Assembly: GCA_041485885.1 (NCBI GenBank)
Contig: JBGPKL010000001.1
Coordinates: forward strand, 124,001 to 188,000
Length of the DNA: 64,000 nucleotides
Direction of reading: 5' to 3'
Source of the DNA: JACQFZ01 sp041485885
GTDB lineage: Bacteria > Pseudomonadota > Gammaproteobacteria > Acidiferrobacterales > Sulfurifustaceae
Positions within the stretch are counted from its first letter, which is position 1, and each line of letters begins with the position of its first letter. A model generated the notes under the pieces. That model was not told the origin of the DNA. It was given only the letters and a program-made list of their open reading frames with translations, and ran no database searches. Both the position numbers and the translations under genes were made by a program. Positions 42,860-52,533 of this stretch are shown piece after piece.

Positions 42860-43402
42860 TCATCCGTCCCGAACCGACTCGCCGGTCGCCGCATCGCGAA
42901 TCGATGTCGGCGCTTTTAGCTCGCCGACGCGTCCCCGCAGGACGTAGTCGATCTCCATGCCGAAGCGGCGCAAGACTTCACGATAACTCCGCGCGGGTTG
43001 TTGGCCCGCGCGATTGACACTCGTCGAGACGATCGCCATGTCCGCGGCGTGACAGAGCCGAGCCGCCTGCGAATGCGCCGTCACGCGCGCCGCGACCCGC
43101 GAATGCCTGCCTACGATCCGGCGCGGCGACCGCCGACTCGGCTCGAGTAACCACGTGTGCGGACCCGGCCAAGTGGCGGCGACATGGGCCGGAATTTCCG
43201 CCGCGTACGGCGCCAACTGATCGAGACTCGCGGCGATAAGGATCAGCCCTTTGTGACTCGGCCGGCGTTTGACGCGCAGCAACCGCGCGACGGCGCGCTC
43301 GTTCAGCGGATCGCAGCCGAGGCCGAAGCAATACTCGGTCGCATAGGCGATGAGCCCGCCCTGCTTCAGCACGTGCACCGCGCGTTCGAGCGAGGCGCGC
43401 AT
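42860..43402 (-). CDS. tsaC: Threonylcarbamoyl-AMP synthase (TsaC/YrdC)
   Basis: Makes the activated intermediate for t6A37 modification of ANN-decoding tRNAs. The YrdC fold is seen in GGLIAYATEYCFGLGCDP, the KRRPSHKGLILIA block with the KRP-type lysines/arginine, and STSVNRAGQQPA near the C-terminus. 180 residues from the ATG at 43402. The open frame continues 111 codons upstream through the CCCTCTCCC repeat and purE, which I reject as coding. It sits between purE and hemF, all leftward. Confidence 0.9.
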   Translation of the reverse strand: MRASLERAVHVLKQGGLIAYATEYCFGLGCDPLNERAVARLLRVKRRPSHKGLILIAASLDQLAPYAAEIPAHVAATWPGPHTWLLEPSRRSPRRIVGRHSRVAARVTAHSQAARLCHAADMAIVSTSVNRAGQQPARSYREVLRRFGMEIDYVLRGRVGELKAPTSIRDAATGESVRDG

Positions 43403-43426
43403 CAGCAACAACGCTTCCGGCGCCGC

Positions 43427-43465
43427 CCCCTCTCCCCGTCCCTCTCCCGCGAGGGGAGAGGGGGA
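43427..43465. repeat. CCCTCTCCC-type palindromic repeat, copy 1
   Basis: Hairpin with arms TCCCTCTCCC and GGGAGAGGGGGA-like around GCGAG, in the purE-tsaC gap. The core CCTCTCCC...GGGGAGAGG matches the short hairpin repeat scattered through many proteobacterial genomes. A second copy is at 47766-47803. Confidence 0.8.
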
Positions 43466-43484
43466 GCCGGTTCGCTGGCGCGTT

Positions 43485-43991
43485 TCATTGACCGAAGCGC
43501 TCCCGGATCGCCTTGTCCTTGGCGGCGATGTCGGCGGCGTTCGCTTTGCGTTCATCGAGCAGTCGCCGCGCGAGCGCGGGGTCGGAGAGGGCGATGATTT
43601 GGGCGGCGAGATACGCGGCGTTCGTTGCGCCGGATTTTCCGATCGCCACGCAGGCGACCGGAATGCCGCCCGGCATCTGCACGGTCGAGAGGAGCGCATC
43701 CTGCCCCTTGAGAGGTCCAGACTCGAGCGGCACACCGATGACCGGTTTCACGGTAAGCGCCGCCACGGCTCCGGCGAGATGCGCCGCCATGCCGGCGGCG
43801 GCGATAAAAACCGCGCAGCCGCGCGCGTCGGCCTCCTTCACATAGGAATGCATCGCGTCGGGCGTGCGATGCGCCGACAGCACGCGTACTTCCCGCGCTA
43901 GGCCGAGTTTATCGAGCGTCTCGATCGCGGCTTGCATCTGCTCGAGATCGGAATCCGAGCCCATGATAATGGCAACGAAAGGTTTGGTCAT
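43485..43991 (-). CDS. purE: N5-carboxyaminoimidazole ribonucleotide mutase
   Basis: Purine synthesis step converting N5-CAIR to CAIR (class I PurE). Recognised by VAIIMGSDSDLEQM at the start, VLSAHRTPD with the active-site His, FIAAAGMAAHLAG, and PVIGVPL. 168 residues from the ATG at 43991. The usual partner purK is not adjacent; downstream comes a repeat and tsaC. Upstream of it, on the same strand, a dispersed inverted repeat separates it from purD. Confidence 0.95.
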   Translation of the reverse strand: MTKPFVAIIMGSDSDLEQMQAAIETLDKLGLAREVRVLSAHRTPDAMHSYVKEADARGCAVFIAAAGMAAHLAGAVAALTVKPVIGVPLESGPLKGQDALLSTVQMPGGIPVACVAIGKSGATNAAYLAAQIIALSDPALARRLLDERKANAADIAAKDKAIRERFGQ

Positions 43992-44008
43992 GGCGAACAA
44001 AAACCGAT

Positions 44009-44104
44009 GCAACCGCAGATGAACGCAGATAAACGCAGATTAAAACAAAACGAAAATCTTCTGTTGTTCTTATCCGCGTTCATCTGCGTTCATCTGCGGT
44101 TTCA
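44009..44104. repeat. Dispersed inverted repeat, copy 2
   Basis: Left arm 44011-44046 (units of ACGCAGATAA) and right arm 44069-44103 (ATCTGCGTTC units) pair almost perfectly over about 30 bases, with a 22-base AT-rich loop. It fills the gap between purD and purE. Unit, order and spacing are those of the copy at 36591-36675. Confidence 0.8.
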
Positions 44105-44120
44105 ATAATTAAAATCAAAT

Positions 44121-45395
44121 CTACTCGCGGGCGATCGCGCGGTAGCCGATATCGCGGCGGTAATGCACGTTCGGCCAGCGGATGCGCTCGGCGATTTCAT
44201 AGGCGCGCGCGTGAGCGGCGTTCACTGTAGCGCCCAGCGCCGTGACGCACAACACGCGCCCGCCGTCGGTGACGATCTGGCCGTCGCGCTCGGCGGTGCC
44301 CGCGTGAAATACCTTGGCGTCCGGCGCGTCGGCGGGCAAACCGCTGATGACGTCGCCCTTCTTGTATTCGCCCGGATAGCCGCCAGCGGCCATGACGACA
44401 CCGAGCGCCGCGCGTGCATCCCAGCGCGCGTCGGCGCGATCAAGGTTCCCGGCTAACGCCAGCTCCATCAGCTCGATGAGATCGGATCGCAGCCGCATCA
44501 AAATCGGCTGCGTCTCGGGGTCGCCGAAACGGCAGTTGAACTCGAGCACGTTCGGCGTGCCGTCGGGCGCGATCATGAGACCGGCGTAGAGGAAGCCGGT
44601 GTAGGGATGCCCCGCGCGCGCTAATCCGTCAATGGTCGGTTTGATAACTTCACGCATGATCCGATCGGAAAGGTCTGGCGTTACGACCGCCGCCGGAGAG
44701 TAGGCGCCCATGCCTCCAGTGTTCGGCCCCTGATCCGCGTCGTAGACGCGCTTATGATCCTGCGAGGTTGCGAGTGGAAGCGCGGTCTTTCCATCTACCA
44801 TGACGATGTAGGTGATCTCCTCACCCGTCAGAAATTCTTCGATAACCAAGCGGGCACTAGCCGCGCCCAGCATTTGAATGCTTTGCGCTGCCGCCAAGAA
44901 CTCTTCTCGATTATTGGCGATAACCACTCCTTTGCCGGCGGCCAAACCGTCAGCCTTCAGGACACAGGGAAATCGCACGTCCGGATGATCCGCTAAGAAT
45001 TCACTGCTCGCATAGTCCGTCGTCTCGCGGTAGTCGGCCGTTGGAATGTTGTGCTCAAATAGAAAGTTCTTCGCGTAGACTTTCGACCCCTCGAGGCGCG
45101 CGCACGCTGTAGTAGGACCGAAGCACTTGAGTCCGGCGGCGGCAAAGCGGTCTACGATCCCCGCCACCAGCGGCACTTCGGGGCCCACGACGGTGAGATC
45201 GACGCGCCTCGTTTGGGCGAAGCGAACCAGGGTGTCGATATCATCGGCCGCAATGGCGACGTTCTCGCACTTCGGCTCGCGCGCCGTTCCGGCGTTGCCC
45301 GGCGCGACATAAACGCGCGTCGCGCGCGGCGACTGGGCGATTTTCCACGCCAGCGCGTGCTCGCGCCCGCCGCCGCCGATGATCAGGATCTGCAT
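44121..45395 (-). CDS. purD: Phosphoribosylamine--glycine ligase
   Basis: ATP-grasp enzyme making GAR in purine synthesis. Start MQILIIGGGGREHALAWK, then VVGPEVPLVAGI, CVLKADGLAAGKGV (ATP-binding), VIEEFLTGEE, QDHKRVYDADQGPNTGGMGAYSPA in pieces and LEFNCRFGDPETQ near 300. 424 residues, full length. Same strand as purH; a GNAT gene lies between. Confidence 0.97.
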   Translation of the reverse strand: MQILIIGGGGREHALAWKIAQSPRATRVYVAPGNAGTAREPKCENVAIAADDIDTLVRFAQTRRVDLTVVGPEVPLVAGIVDRFAAAGLKCFGPTTACARLEGSKVYAKNFLFEHNIPTADYRETTDYASSEFLADHPDVRFPCVLKADGLAAGKGVVIANNREEFLAAAQSIQMLGAASARLVIEEFLTGEEITYIVMVDGKTALPLATSQDHKRVYDADQGPNTGGMGAYSPAAVVTPDLSDRIMREVIKPTIDGLARAGHPYTGFLYAGLMIAPDGTPNVLEFNCRFGDPETQPILMRLRSDLIELMELALAGNLDRADARWDARAALGVVMAAGGYPGEYKKGDVISGLPADAPDAKVFHAGTAERDGQIVTDGGRVLCVTALGATVNAAHARAYEIAERIRWPNVHYRRDIGYRAIARE

Positions 45396-45420
45396 GTGTG
45401 CTTGCGCGAGGCCCGCGGCA

Positions 45421-45846
45421 TCACTTCAATCGTAGACCGAAATGGAAACTCGTAATCACCATGCGCTTGCGAAGATAAAAGCGGTGCGCGTCCTGTCGAT
45501 GCGTACCGGAGTCGAGGTGAAATAGATCGCAGCGCTCGTCTCGTGCGCGCTCGACCAACCAATCGAAGAGCTTGTCGCCGTATCCTTTCGACCGGTCCGA
45601 CGCGCGGGTGACGAGATCGTCGACGTACAACGACTTGCCGAATGCCAGCATTTCGAAAATGCGAAAGCCGGCGACCGACTTAATCTCGCCTTCCTCTTCC
45701 AGATACGCGATCTGATAACCCTGCGCCTCTTGGCGATTGACTCGCGCGACAAAGCCGTCGCGCGAAAGATGCGGCCTCAACTCCGCCATGACCGGGAAGC
45801 AACGCTCGATTTCCGCCGGTGACGCGCAGATGGCGATCGTCACCAT
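45421..45846 (-). CDS. GNAT-family N-acetyltransferase
   Basis: 141 residues with the GNAT core: an N-terminal beta strand pair, YIAYLEEEGEIKSVAG-like strands, the SLYVDDLVTRASDRSKGYGDKLFDWLVERA segment with the acetyl-CoA-binding R-x-K-G-Y-G (Q/RxxGxG/A-type) turn, and a final HLDSGTHRQDAHRFYLRKRM. Its acceptor substrate is unknown. It lies four bases after purH and 25 bp before purD, inside the purine operon, which suggests co-expression rather than a purine role. Confidence 0.85.
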   Translation of the reverse strand: MVTIAICASPAEIERCFPVMAELRPHLSRDGFVARVNRQEAQGYQIAYLEEEGEIKSVAGFRIFEMLAFGKSLYVDDLVTRASDRSKGYGDKLFDWLVERARDERCDLFHLDSGTHRQDAHRFYLRKRMVITSFHFGLRLK

Positions 45847-45850
45847 GGCT

Positions 45851-47422
45851 CTAATGGCGAAAGTGACGCACGCCGGTGAAGACCATCGCGATATCGTGCT
45901 CGTTCGCCGCGTCGATCACTTCTTGATCCCGCATCGAGCCGCCCGGTTGAATGACCGCGGTGACGCCGACCGCGGCCGCTTGATCGAGCCCGTCGCGAAA
46001 CGGAAAGAAAGCGTCGGACGCCATCACGCTGCCGCGCACATCGAGGCCGGCATCGCGTGCCTTCATCGCGGCGAGACGCGCGCTGTAGACGCGGCTCATC
46101 TGTCCGGCGCCGACGCCGATCGTGCGCAAGTCTTTGCAATAGACGATGGCGTTAGACTTCACGAATTTCACTACGCGCCAGGCGAACAGGAGATCGCGCC
46201 GCTCCGCTTCGTTCGGCGCGCGATGCGTGACCGTCTTGATGTCGTTCGGCGCTACGCCCGCGCGATCCGGGTCCTGCACGAGTAAGCCACCTGCGACCCG
46301 CTTCAAATCCCATCCGATCGGCGCACGTTCGTCCCATTGACCGTATTCGAGCACGCGCACGTTCGGTTTCGTTTTCAACACGGAAAGCGTCGCCGGATCG
46401 ATCTCGGGCGCTAGGATAACTTCGACAAACTGCCGATCGAGGACCGCTCTCGCGCTCGCCGCGTCGAGTGGACGGTTGAAGGCGATGATGCCGCCGTAGG
46501 CCGAGGTCGGGTCGGTGGCGTACGCGCGCTCGTACGCCTCGACGATCGAGGCGGCGACGGCGACACCGCACGGATTCGCGTGTTTGACGATCACGCACGC
46601 GGGTGCGTCGAAGGACTTGACGCATTCGAGGGCGGTATCGGCGTCGGCGATGTTGTTGAACGACAGCTCCTTGCCTTGCAACTGTCGCGCGGTCGCAATG
46701 ATTCCGCTAGCTGCCCGGTGCTCGACGTAGAACGCCGCGCGCTGGTGCGGATTCTCGCCGTAGCGCAGCGACTGCGCGCGCGCGAATTGCAGGCTCAGCG
46801 TGCGCGGAAAATCCTCGCGCGTTCCATCGGGATTGAGTGCGCCGAGATAATTGGCGATCGCGCCGTCGTAGCGCGCGGTATGCTCGAACGCTTTCGTCGC
46901 GAGCCGAAACCGGGTGGCCGCGGTCACGGCATTTTTATGCGCGCGCATTTCATCGAGCACCGTCACGTAATCGGCCGAATCGACGACTACGGTCACCGCG
47001 GCGTGGTTCTTCGCGGCCGCGCGCAACAGCGTCGGCCCGCCGATGTCGATTTGCTCGATCGCCGTCGCGAGATCGCAATGAGGCCGTGCGACGGTCTGCT
47101 CGAAGGGATAGAGATTCACGACGACGAGATCGATCGGCGCGATGTCATGCGCGCGCAACGCTTGCATGTGCGCTTCTATATCGCGTCGCGCGAGGACGCC
47201 CCCGTGCACGCGCGGGTGCAACGTCTTCACGCGCCCGTCGAGCATTTCCGGAAAGCCGGTGTAGTCGGATACTTCGGTAACGGCGATGCCGGCTGCGCGC
47301 AGCAACTGCGCGGTCCCGCCGGTCGATAAGATTTCGACGCCGGCCGCGGCCAGCGCGCGCGCAAATTCAGCGAGGCTAGTCTTGTCGGAAACGCTGATCA
47401 GCGCGCGCTTGATCGCCGCCAT
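45851..47422 (-). CDS. purH: AICAR transformylase / IMP cyclohydrolase
   Basis: Bifunctional enzyme for the last two steps to IMP. The IMP cyclohydrolase half is at the N-terminus (ALISVSDKTSLAEFARAL, ILSTGGTA, RVKTLHPRVHGG), the AICAR transformylase at the C-terminus (RYGENPHQRAAFY, KHANPCGVA, and the C-terminal GSMRDQEVIDAANEH). 523 residues from the ATG at 47422; the upstream frame overlaps fis. Part of dusB-fis-purH-GNAT-purD. Confidence 0.97.
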   Translation of the reverse strand: MAAIKRALISVSDKTSLAEFARALAAAGVEILSTGGTAQLLRAAGIAVTEVSDYTGFPEMLDGRVKTLHPRVHGGVLARRDIEAHMQALRAHDIAPIDLVVVNLYPFEQTVARPHCDLATAIEQIDIGGPTLLRAAAKNHAAVTVVVDSADYVTVLDEMRAHKNAVTAATRFRLATKAFEHTARYDGAIANYLGALNPDGTREDFPRTLSLQFARAQSLRYGENPHQRAAFYVEHRAASGIIATARQLQGKELSFNNIADADTALECVKSFDAPACVIVKHANPCGVAVAASIVEAYERAYATDPTSAYGGIIAFNRPLDAASARAVLDRQFVEVILAPEIDPATLSVLKTKPNVRVLEYGQWDERAPIGWDLKRVAGGLLVQDPDRAGVAPNDIKTVTHRAPNEAERRDLLFAWRVVKFVKSNAIVYCKDLRTIGVGAGQMSRVYSARLAAMKARDAGLDVRGSVMASDAFFPFRDGLDQAAAVGVTAVIQPGGSMRDQEVIDAANEHDIAMVFTGVRHFRH

Positions 47423-47478
47423 ATCGTAGAGTTGCCGGGATCGGCGAAGCGGCGGCGGCATGCCGGCGCCTACGCCGG

Positions 47479-47718
47479 TCAGTTGAGCTTGTATTGCTTG
47501 AGCTTCTTGCGCAGCGTGTTGCGATTGATGCCGAGGAGCTCCGCCGCGCGACACTGATTACTCTTGACATGGCGCATCACGGCCTCGAGCAACGGTCGCT
47601 CGACTTCGGATATCACCATGTCGTAAACGTCCGTCGTCTTCTCGCCGTTCAAATCGTGAAAATACCGCTCGAGCGAATTCCTGACATGTGTAGACAGCAG
47701 GACTTTGCGCTCTTTCAT
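47479..47718 (-). CDS. fis: DNA-binding protein Fis
   Basis: 79-residue nucleoid protein. The C-terminal HTH is nearly the E. coli one: NQCRAAELLGINRNTLRKKL. The middle (EVERPLLEAVMRHVKSN) is the dimer core; the N-terminal part is shorter than in E. coli. Start ATG overlaps the dusB stop by four bases (ATGA), the classical dusB-fis operon. Fis normally rises on nutrient upshift and activates stable-RNA promoters; here purine genes follow directly. Confidence 0.95.
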   Translation of the reverse strand: MKERKVLLSTHVRNSLERYFHDLNGEKTTDVYDMVISEVERPLLEAVMRHVKSNQCRAAELLGINRNTLRKKLKQYKLN

Positions 47719-48791
47719 GCCGCGAGCTCTGCCAGCCGTGATTTAAAGGTATCGCTCTCTTCGCCCCTCTCCCTCATTCCCTCTCCCGCGGAGGGGAGAG
47801 GGAGGCGAGCCGAGCGCGCTGCGCGCGGTTCGATACACTCGAAGAATTCGTGGACCATGCTGAGCTGGTCCGCCATCGTGTCGACTTGATTGATCCGATG
47901 GCGAAACAGGGCGCCGCCGGCGAGCCCCTTGCTGTACCAAGAGATGTGCTTGCGCGCCATGCGTACGCCGGTGTAATCGCCGTAGAACGCGTATAGGTTC
48001 GCGAGATGGTTGAGCAGCGTATCGCGCACCTCGGCCGCGGGCGGTGGCGGCAGGCGCGAGCCAGTCGCGAGAAAGTGAGAAATTTCCCTGAAAATCCAGG
48101 GATTTCCTTGCGCGGCGCGCCCGATCATTACGGCATCGGCGCCTGTCTGGCGCAGGACTTCGGCGGCTTTTTCCGGGGTGGCGATATCGCCGTTCGCGAC
48201 AACCGGAATCTTCACCGCTCGCTTAATCTCGGCGATGGTGTCGTATTCGGCTTCGCCTTGGAACAGGTCCGCGCGCGTGCGCCCATGCACGGCGAGCGCT
48301 TGTATTCCGCTCTCTTCGGCGATGCGCGCGATGCGCGCGCCGTTTCGATGGGTGTGATCCCAGCCGGTGCGTATTTTCAGCGTGACGGGTAGCGATACCG
48401 CTTTGACGACGGCTTCCAAGATACGGCTTACCAAGGATTCATGCTGCAACAAGGCCGAGCCGGCCATGACGTTGCAAACTTTTTTTGCGGGACAACCCAT
48501 GTTGATATCGATGATCTGTGCTCCACGATCCATGTTGTAGCGCGCGGCCTCCGCCATCATGGCGGGATCCGCGCCGGCGATTTGCACGGTGCGCGGCTCA
48601 TCCTCGCCGGTATGGTCCGCACGCCGTCGCGTTTTGTCGCTGCCCCAGAGTAACGAATTCGACGATACCATCTCCGATGCCGCCATGCCGGCGCCGAGCT
48701 GTTTGCACAGCTGCCGAAAGGGTCGATCGGTGACGCCCGCCATCGGTGCGAGAAATAAATTGTTCCGCAATTCGTAAAGTCCGATTCTCAT
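47715..48791 (-). CDS. dusB: tRNA-dihydrouridine synthase B
   Basis: FMN enzyme reducing uridine in the tRNA D-loop. NLFLAPMAGVTDRPFR at the start, catalytic C100 in INMGCPAKKVCN, GWDHTHRNG, VHGRTRADLFQGEAEYD in pieces and ANGDI near 200. 358 residues is longer than usual: the last 30 or so residues (LPLPSAGEGMRERGE and following) come from a CCCTCTCCC-type repeat inserted at the 3' end (47766-47803). First gene of the fis operon. Confidence 0.95.
   Translation of the reverse strand: MRIGLYELRNNLFLAPMAGVTDRPFRQLCKQLGAGMAASEMVSSNSLLWGSDKTRRRADHTGEDEPRTVQIAGADPAMMAEAARYNMDRGAQIIDINMGCPAKKVCNVMAGSALLQHESLVSRILEAVVKAVSLPVTLKIRTGWDHTHRNGARIARIAEESGIQALAVHGRTRADLFQGEAEYDTIAEIKRAVKIPVVANGDIATPEKAAEVLRQTGADAVMIGRAAQGNPWIFREISHFLATGSRLPPPPAAEVRDTLLNHLANLYAFYGDYTGVRMARKHISWYSKGLAGGALFRHRINQVDTMADQLSMVHEFFECIEPRAARSARLPLPSAGEGMRERGEESDTFKSRLAELAA
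47766..47803. repeat. CCCTCTCCC-type palindromic repeat, copy 2, inside dusB 3' end
   Basis: CCCTCTCCCTCATTCCCTCTCCC then GCGGAGGGGAGAGGGAGG: arms CCCTCTCCC and GGGAGAGGG around GCGGA, the same core as the copy at 43427-43465. Unlike that copy it is inside a gene, in frame, and encodes part of the DusB tail. Confidence 0.8.
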
Positions 48792-48831
48792 GTCGGATCT
48801 TTCTCTACCCTAGCTACTCGGCGGGGGCCGA

Positions 48832-48837
48832 ATCATA
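48832..48837 (-). promoter_or_regulatory. Candidate -10 of the dusB-fis operon with GC-rich discriminator
   Basis: On the minus strand TATGAT is followed at once by TCGGCCCCCGCC and lies about 40 bp before the dusB ATG. A GC-rich discriminator is typical of ppGpp-sensitive promoters such as the E. coli dusB-fis promoter. No good -35 is visible at the right distance, so the call is tentative. Confidence 0.35.
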
Positions 48838-48997
48838 ACCAAAAATTCTCCGTGTGGGGAAGAGGCGAGCGACAAAAGGAAAAACGAACGTCGGGTCGGC
48901 GCGCGCCCGCAACCAATCCGAAATTGCTTGACAGCTTCATCCGGTAGTGGTGAGCGAAGCGGAGGAGCGCCGCACGGCGACCGCGCGATGTGCCGAA

Positions 48998-49777
48998 TCA
49001 ATTTGCGCGCGCGGGTTGTTGCCGAAACAGTTGAACTTCATAACCCGCTGCCTTGTTGTCGGGATTGGTAACATCGAGCAATGCTTGCACCATGACGCTC
49101 GGGGCGAGCGGCGTCGCCGCAATGCCGGGCGCGAGGTACTCGCGCGGCGCAAACACGCGGCGCGCGAGGAGTTGCCCGCCGCTGTCGGTGATACTCACTT
49201 GCATCAGCGGCAACGGAAGCGGTCGATCGCTACGATTGACCAAGCTTGCGCGTAGGCGCAGCGCGTTGGCATAGCGCGGATGCGGCGCGATGCTGGTCTG
49301 GACCAGTTCCGGTGCGGTCTTGTCCACCATAGCGGCCAGATCGCACTGGAGTACGTTGCAAATATTGACGAGAGCCGGACGAAGATCCGGCAATTGCGCG
49401 AGCTCATCGCGATAAAAGTAAACGAATTGTCCGACCCACAGCACGGCGAGCAGCGCCACGGCGAAAAACCAAAGCGCTGGAGCCCATCGTCGTTGCGGTT
49501 GAAAAAACGAAAGGTCCGACACGACCGGTATTTCGCGCTCGGCGTGCGATTGGCCGTGATCGACGTCGCCCGGCGCTTCGAGGGCCACATCGATGAACAT
49601 CTCGGTTTCCTCGGATTCGTTACCGCGCGTCGCTTCGGTCGCCGCGGGCGCGAACAGTCGCAAGTCCGCGCGAAAAATTGAGTCGCAACGACCGCAACGC
49701 ACCAGCCCGTCGCGCACCTTGAGCTGCGCGACGGTAATTCGAAACGCCGTTTGACATTCGGGGCAACGGGTGTACAT
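48998..49777 (-). CDS. Zinc-ribbon plus DUF3426 membrane protein
   Basis: 259 residues. N-terminal zinc ribbon with C5-x2-C8 and C28-x2-C31 (RCPECQTAF and RCGRCDSIF), then an acidic linker, one membrane helix (about 105-128, WAPALWFFAVALLAVLW and on) and a C-terminal DUF3426 domain in the periplasm. Widespread in beta/gammaproteobacteria next to prmA and the acc genes, as here; function unknown, regulator of some envelope process is one guess. It is separated from prmA by five bases. Confidence 0.88.
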   Translation of the reverse strand: MYTRCPECQTAFRITVAQLKVRDGLVRCGRCDSIFRADLRLFAPAATEATRGNESEETEMFIDVALEAPGDVDHGQSHAEREIPVVSDLSFFQPQRRWAPALWFFAVALLAVLWVGQFVYFYRDELAQLPDLRPALVNICNVLQCDLAAMVDKTAPELVQTSIAPHPRYANALRLRASLVNRSDRPLPLPLMQVSITDSGGQLLARRVFAPREYLAPGIAATPLAPSVMVQALLDVTNPDNKAAGYEVQLFRQQPARAN

Positions 49778-49782
49778 CGTCC

Positions 49783-50664
49783 TTAGGATAGCTTCGAACC
49801 GAAGAGTAACGCCCAGTCGTCCTCTTCCCGTACTTGCATGGTGAAGTGGGAAGCGTAACGGCTCCGGACTTCCGCGACTTGATCCTTCAACACGCCGCTC
49901 AACGCCAGCAGCCCGTTCGGCTTCACTCGTCGCGCCAGCTCCGGTGCAAGCTCGATGAGGGTGCCGGCCAGAATATTAGCTACGACGATGTCGGCCGCCG
50001 CATCGGTTGCCAGCTCGGTCGGCTCGCAAGCGAGGTAGCGCTCGCTAACCCCATTACGCGCGGCATTGTCGCGGCTCGCGGTAAGCGCCTGCGGATCGAC
50101 GTCGACGCCCACGGCGCGTATCACGCCAAGCTTGAGCGCGGCGATCGCGAGAATACCCGAACCGCACCCGTAGTCGATCACCGTTTGACCCGTCGTACAA
50201 CGGTCCGCAAGCCAGCGCAGGCAAAGTGCGGTGGTAGGGTGGCTTCCGGTGCCGAACGCGAGGCCCGGGTCGAGGAATACGTTGATCGCGTCGGAGTCCG
50301 GCGGTTCGCACCAGCTCGGACAAATCCATAGGCGCGAAGCGATTTGGAGCGGCCGATAGTTGCTCATCCACGTACGACCCCAATCGGCATCAGGAAGCCA
50401 ATCCACTTTGTGGGTGGGTACCGCGGTGCCAGCGAGCGCTTCACGCAGCCTCGCGAGCACGAAGTCAACCTTGGTCGTTTCCGGAAATAGACCCACGACC
50501 CGGTTCTCGCTCCACAGTGCAGTTTCTTCAAGCGCGCTTTGCAGGCGCTGCTCCTTCGTCTCGCCTTCAATAGTGACGGCGAGGGCGCCGCATGCCTCCA
50601 AGGCGTCTGCGAGGGAGGGAGCGTTTTGGGGCGGCGCGGTGAACTTGATCAGCAGCCAGGGCAC
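49783..50664 (-). CDS. prmA: Ribosomal protein L11 methyltransferase
   Basis: Trimethylates L11. N-terminal substrate-binding part begins VPWLLIKF like E. coli PrmA; SAM domain: DPGLAFGTGSHPTTALCL (about 130-147), VIDYGCGSGILAIAALKLG (about 160-178), then VVANILAGTLIELAPEL. I place the start at a GTG at 50664 (293 aa) because it aligns with the usual N-terminus; a TTG at 50679 adds five codons. No clear Shine-Dalgarno. Upstream on the strand is accC, 46 bp away. Confidence 0.94.
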   Translation of the reverse strand: MPWLLIKFTAPPQNAPSLADALEACGALAVTIEGETKEQRLQSALEETALWSENRVVGLFPETTKVDFVLARLREALAGTAVPTHKVDWLPDADWGRTWMSNYRPLQIASRLWICPSWCEPPDSDAINVFLDPGLAFGTGSHPTTALCLRWLADRCTTGQTVIDYGCGSGILAIAALKLGVIRAVGVDVDPQALTASRDNAARNGVSERYLACEPTELATDAAADIVVANILAGTLIELAPELARRVKPNGLLALSGVLKDQVAEVRSRYASHFTMQVREEDDWALLFGSKLS

Positions 50665-50709
50665 TCGAACAGGATACAAGCCCGATCGCGAGGGCGCGAG
50701 CGCAAAAAC

Positions 50710-52050
<1,341 letters not shown>

Positions 52051-52060
52051 GGGCGGTGGG

Positions 52061-52519
52061 TTATTCGATAACGAAGAGCGGCTCGCCGAATTCCACAGGC
52101 TGACCGTTTTCCTTGATAACGGCCCTCACGATTCCGGCTATATCCGACTCGATCTGATTCATCATCTTCATAGCTTCGATGATGCAGAGGACATCGCCGG
52201 CCTTCACCTCAGAGCCGACGTCCACAAAAGGCTTCGCGCCCGGGCTCGGCGAGCGATAGAAAGTACCGACCATGGGTGACGTAACCGTGTGACCGGGTGG
52301 AACAGCCGGCGCCTCGTTGGCGCCATGTGGCGCGCCTGCAGCGGGGGCCGGAAGCGCGGCCGTCGGCGCGGCTGTGGAGGTTACCGTCGCCGTCGTCGAC
52401 CCTCCCAATGAGCTCGCGCGGCTGATGCGGATCGACTCCTCGCCCTCCTTGATCTCGATCTCGGCGAGGCTCGATTCTTCGAGCATTTCTATCAATTTTT
52501 TTACTTTTCGTATGTCCAT
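52061..52519 (-). CDS. accB: Biotin carboxyl carrier protein of acetyl-CoA carboxylase
   Basis: 152 residues: an N-terminal helical part (KVKKLIEMLEESSLAEIEIKE in pieces), an Ala/Pro/Thr linker (about 36-75) and the biotinyl domain with the target lysine K118 in EAMKMMNQ; the protruding-thumb TFYRSPSPGAKPF is present. Start ATG at 52519 follows aroQ by 14 bp. Biotin ligase gene not in window. Confidence 0.97.
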   Translation of the reverse strand: MDIRKVKKLIEMLEESSLAEIEIKEGEESIRISRASSLGGSTTATVTSTAAPTAALPAPAAGAPHGANEAPAVPPGHTVTSPMVGTFYRSPSPGAKPFVDVGSEVKAGDVLCIIEAMKMMNQIESDIAGIVRAVIKENGQPVEFGEPLFVIE

Positions 52520-52533
52520 GCCGAGAAAGTCCC

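Noticed and set aside
43403..43735. N-terminal extension of TsaC
   Set aside because: The extra codons cover the CCCTCTCCC repeat and purE in another frame; the YrdC fold begins at 43402.
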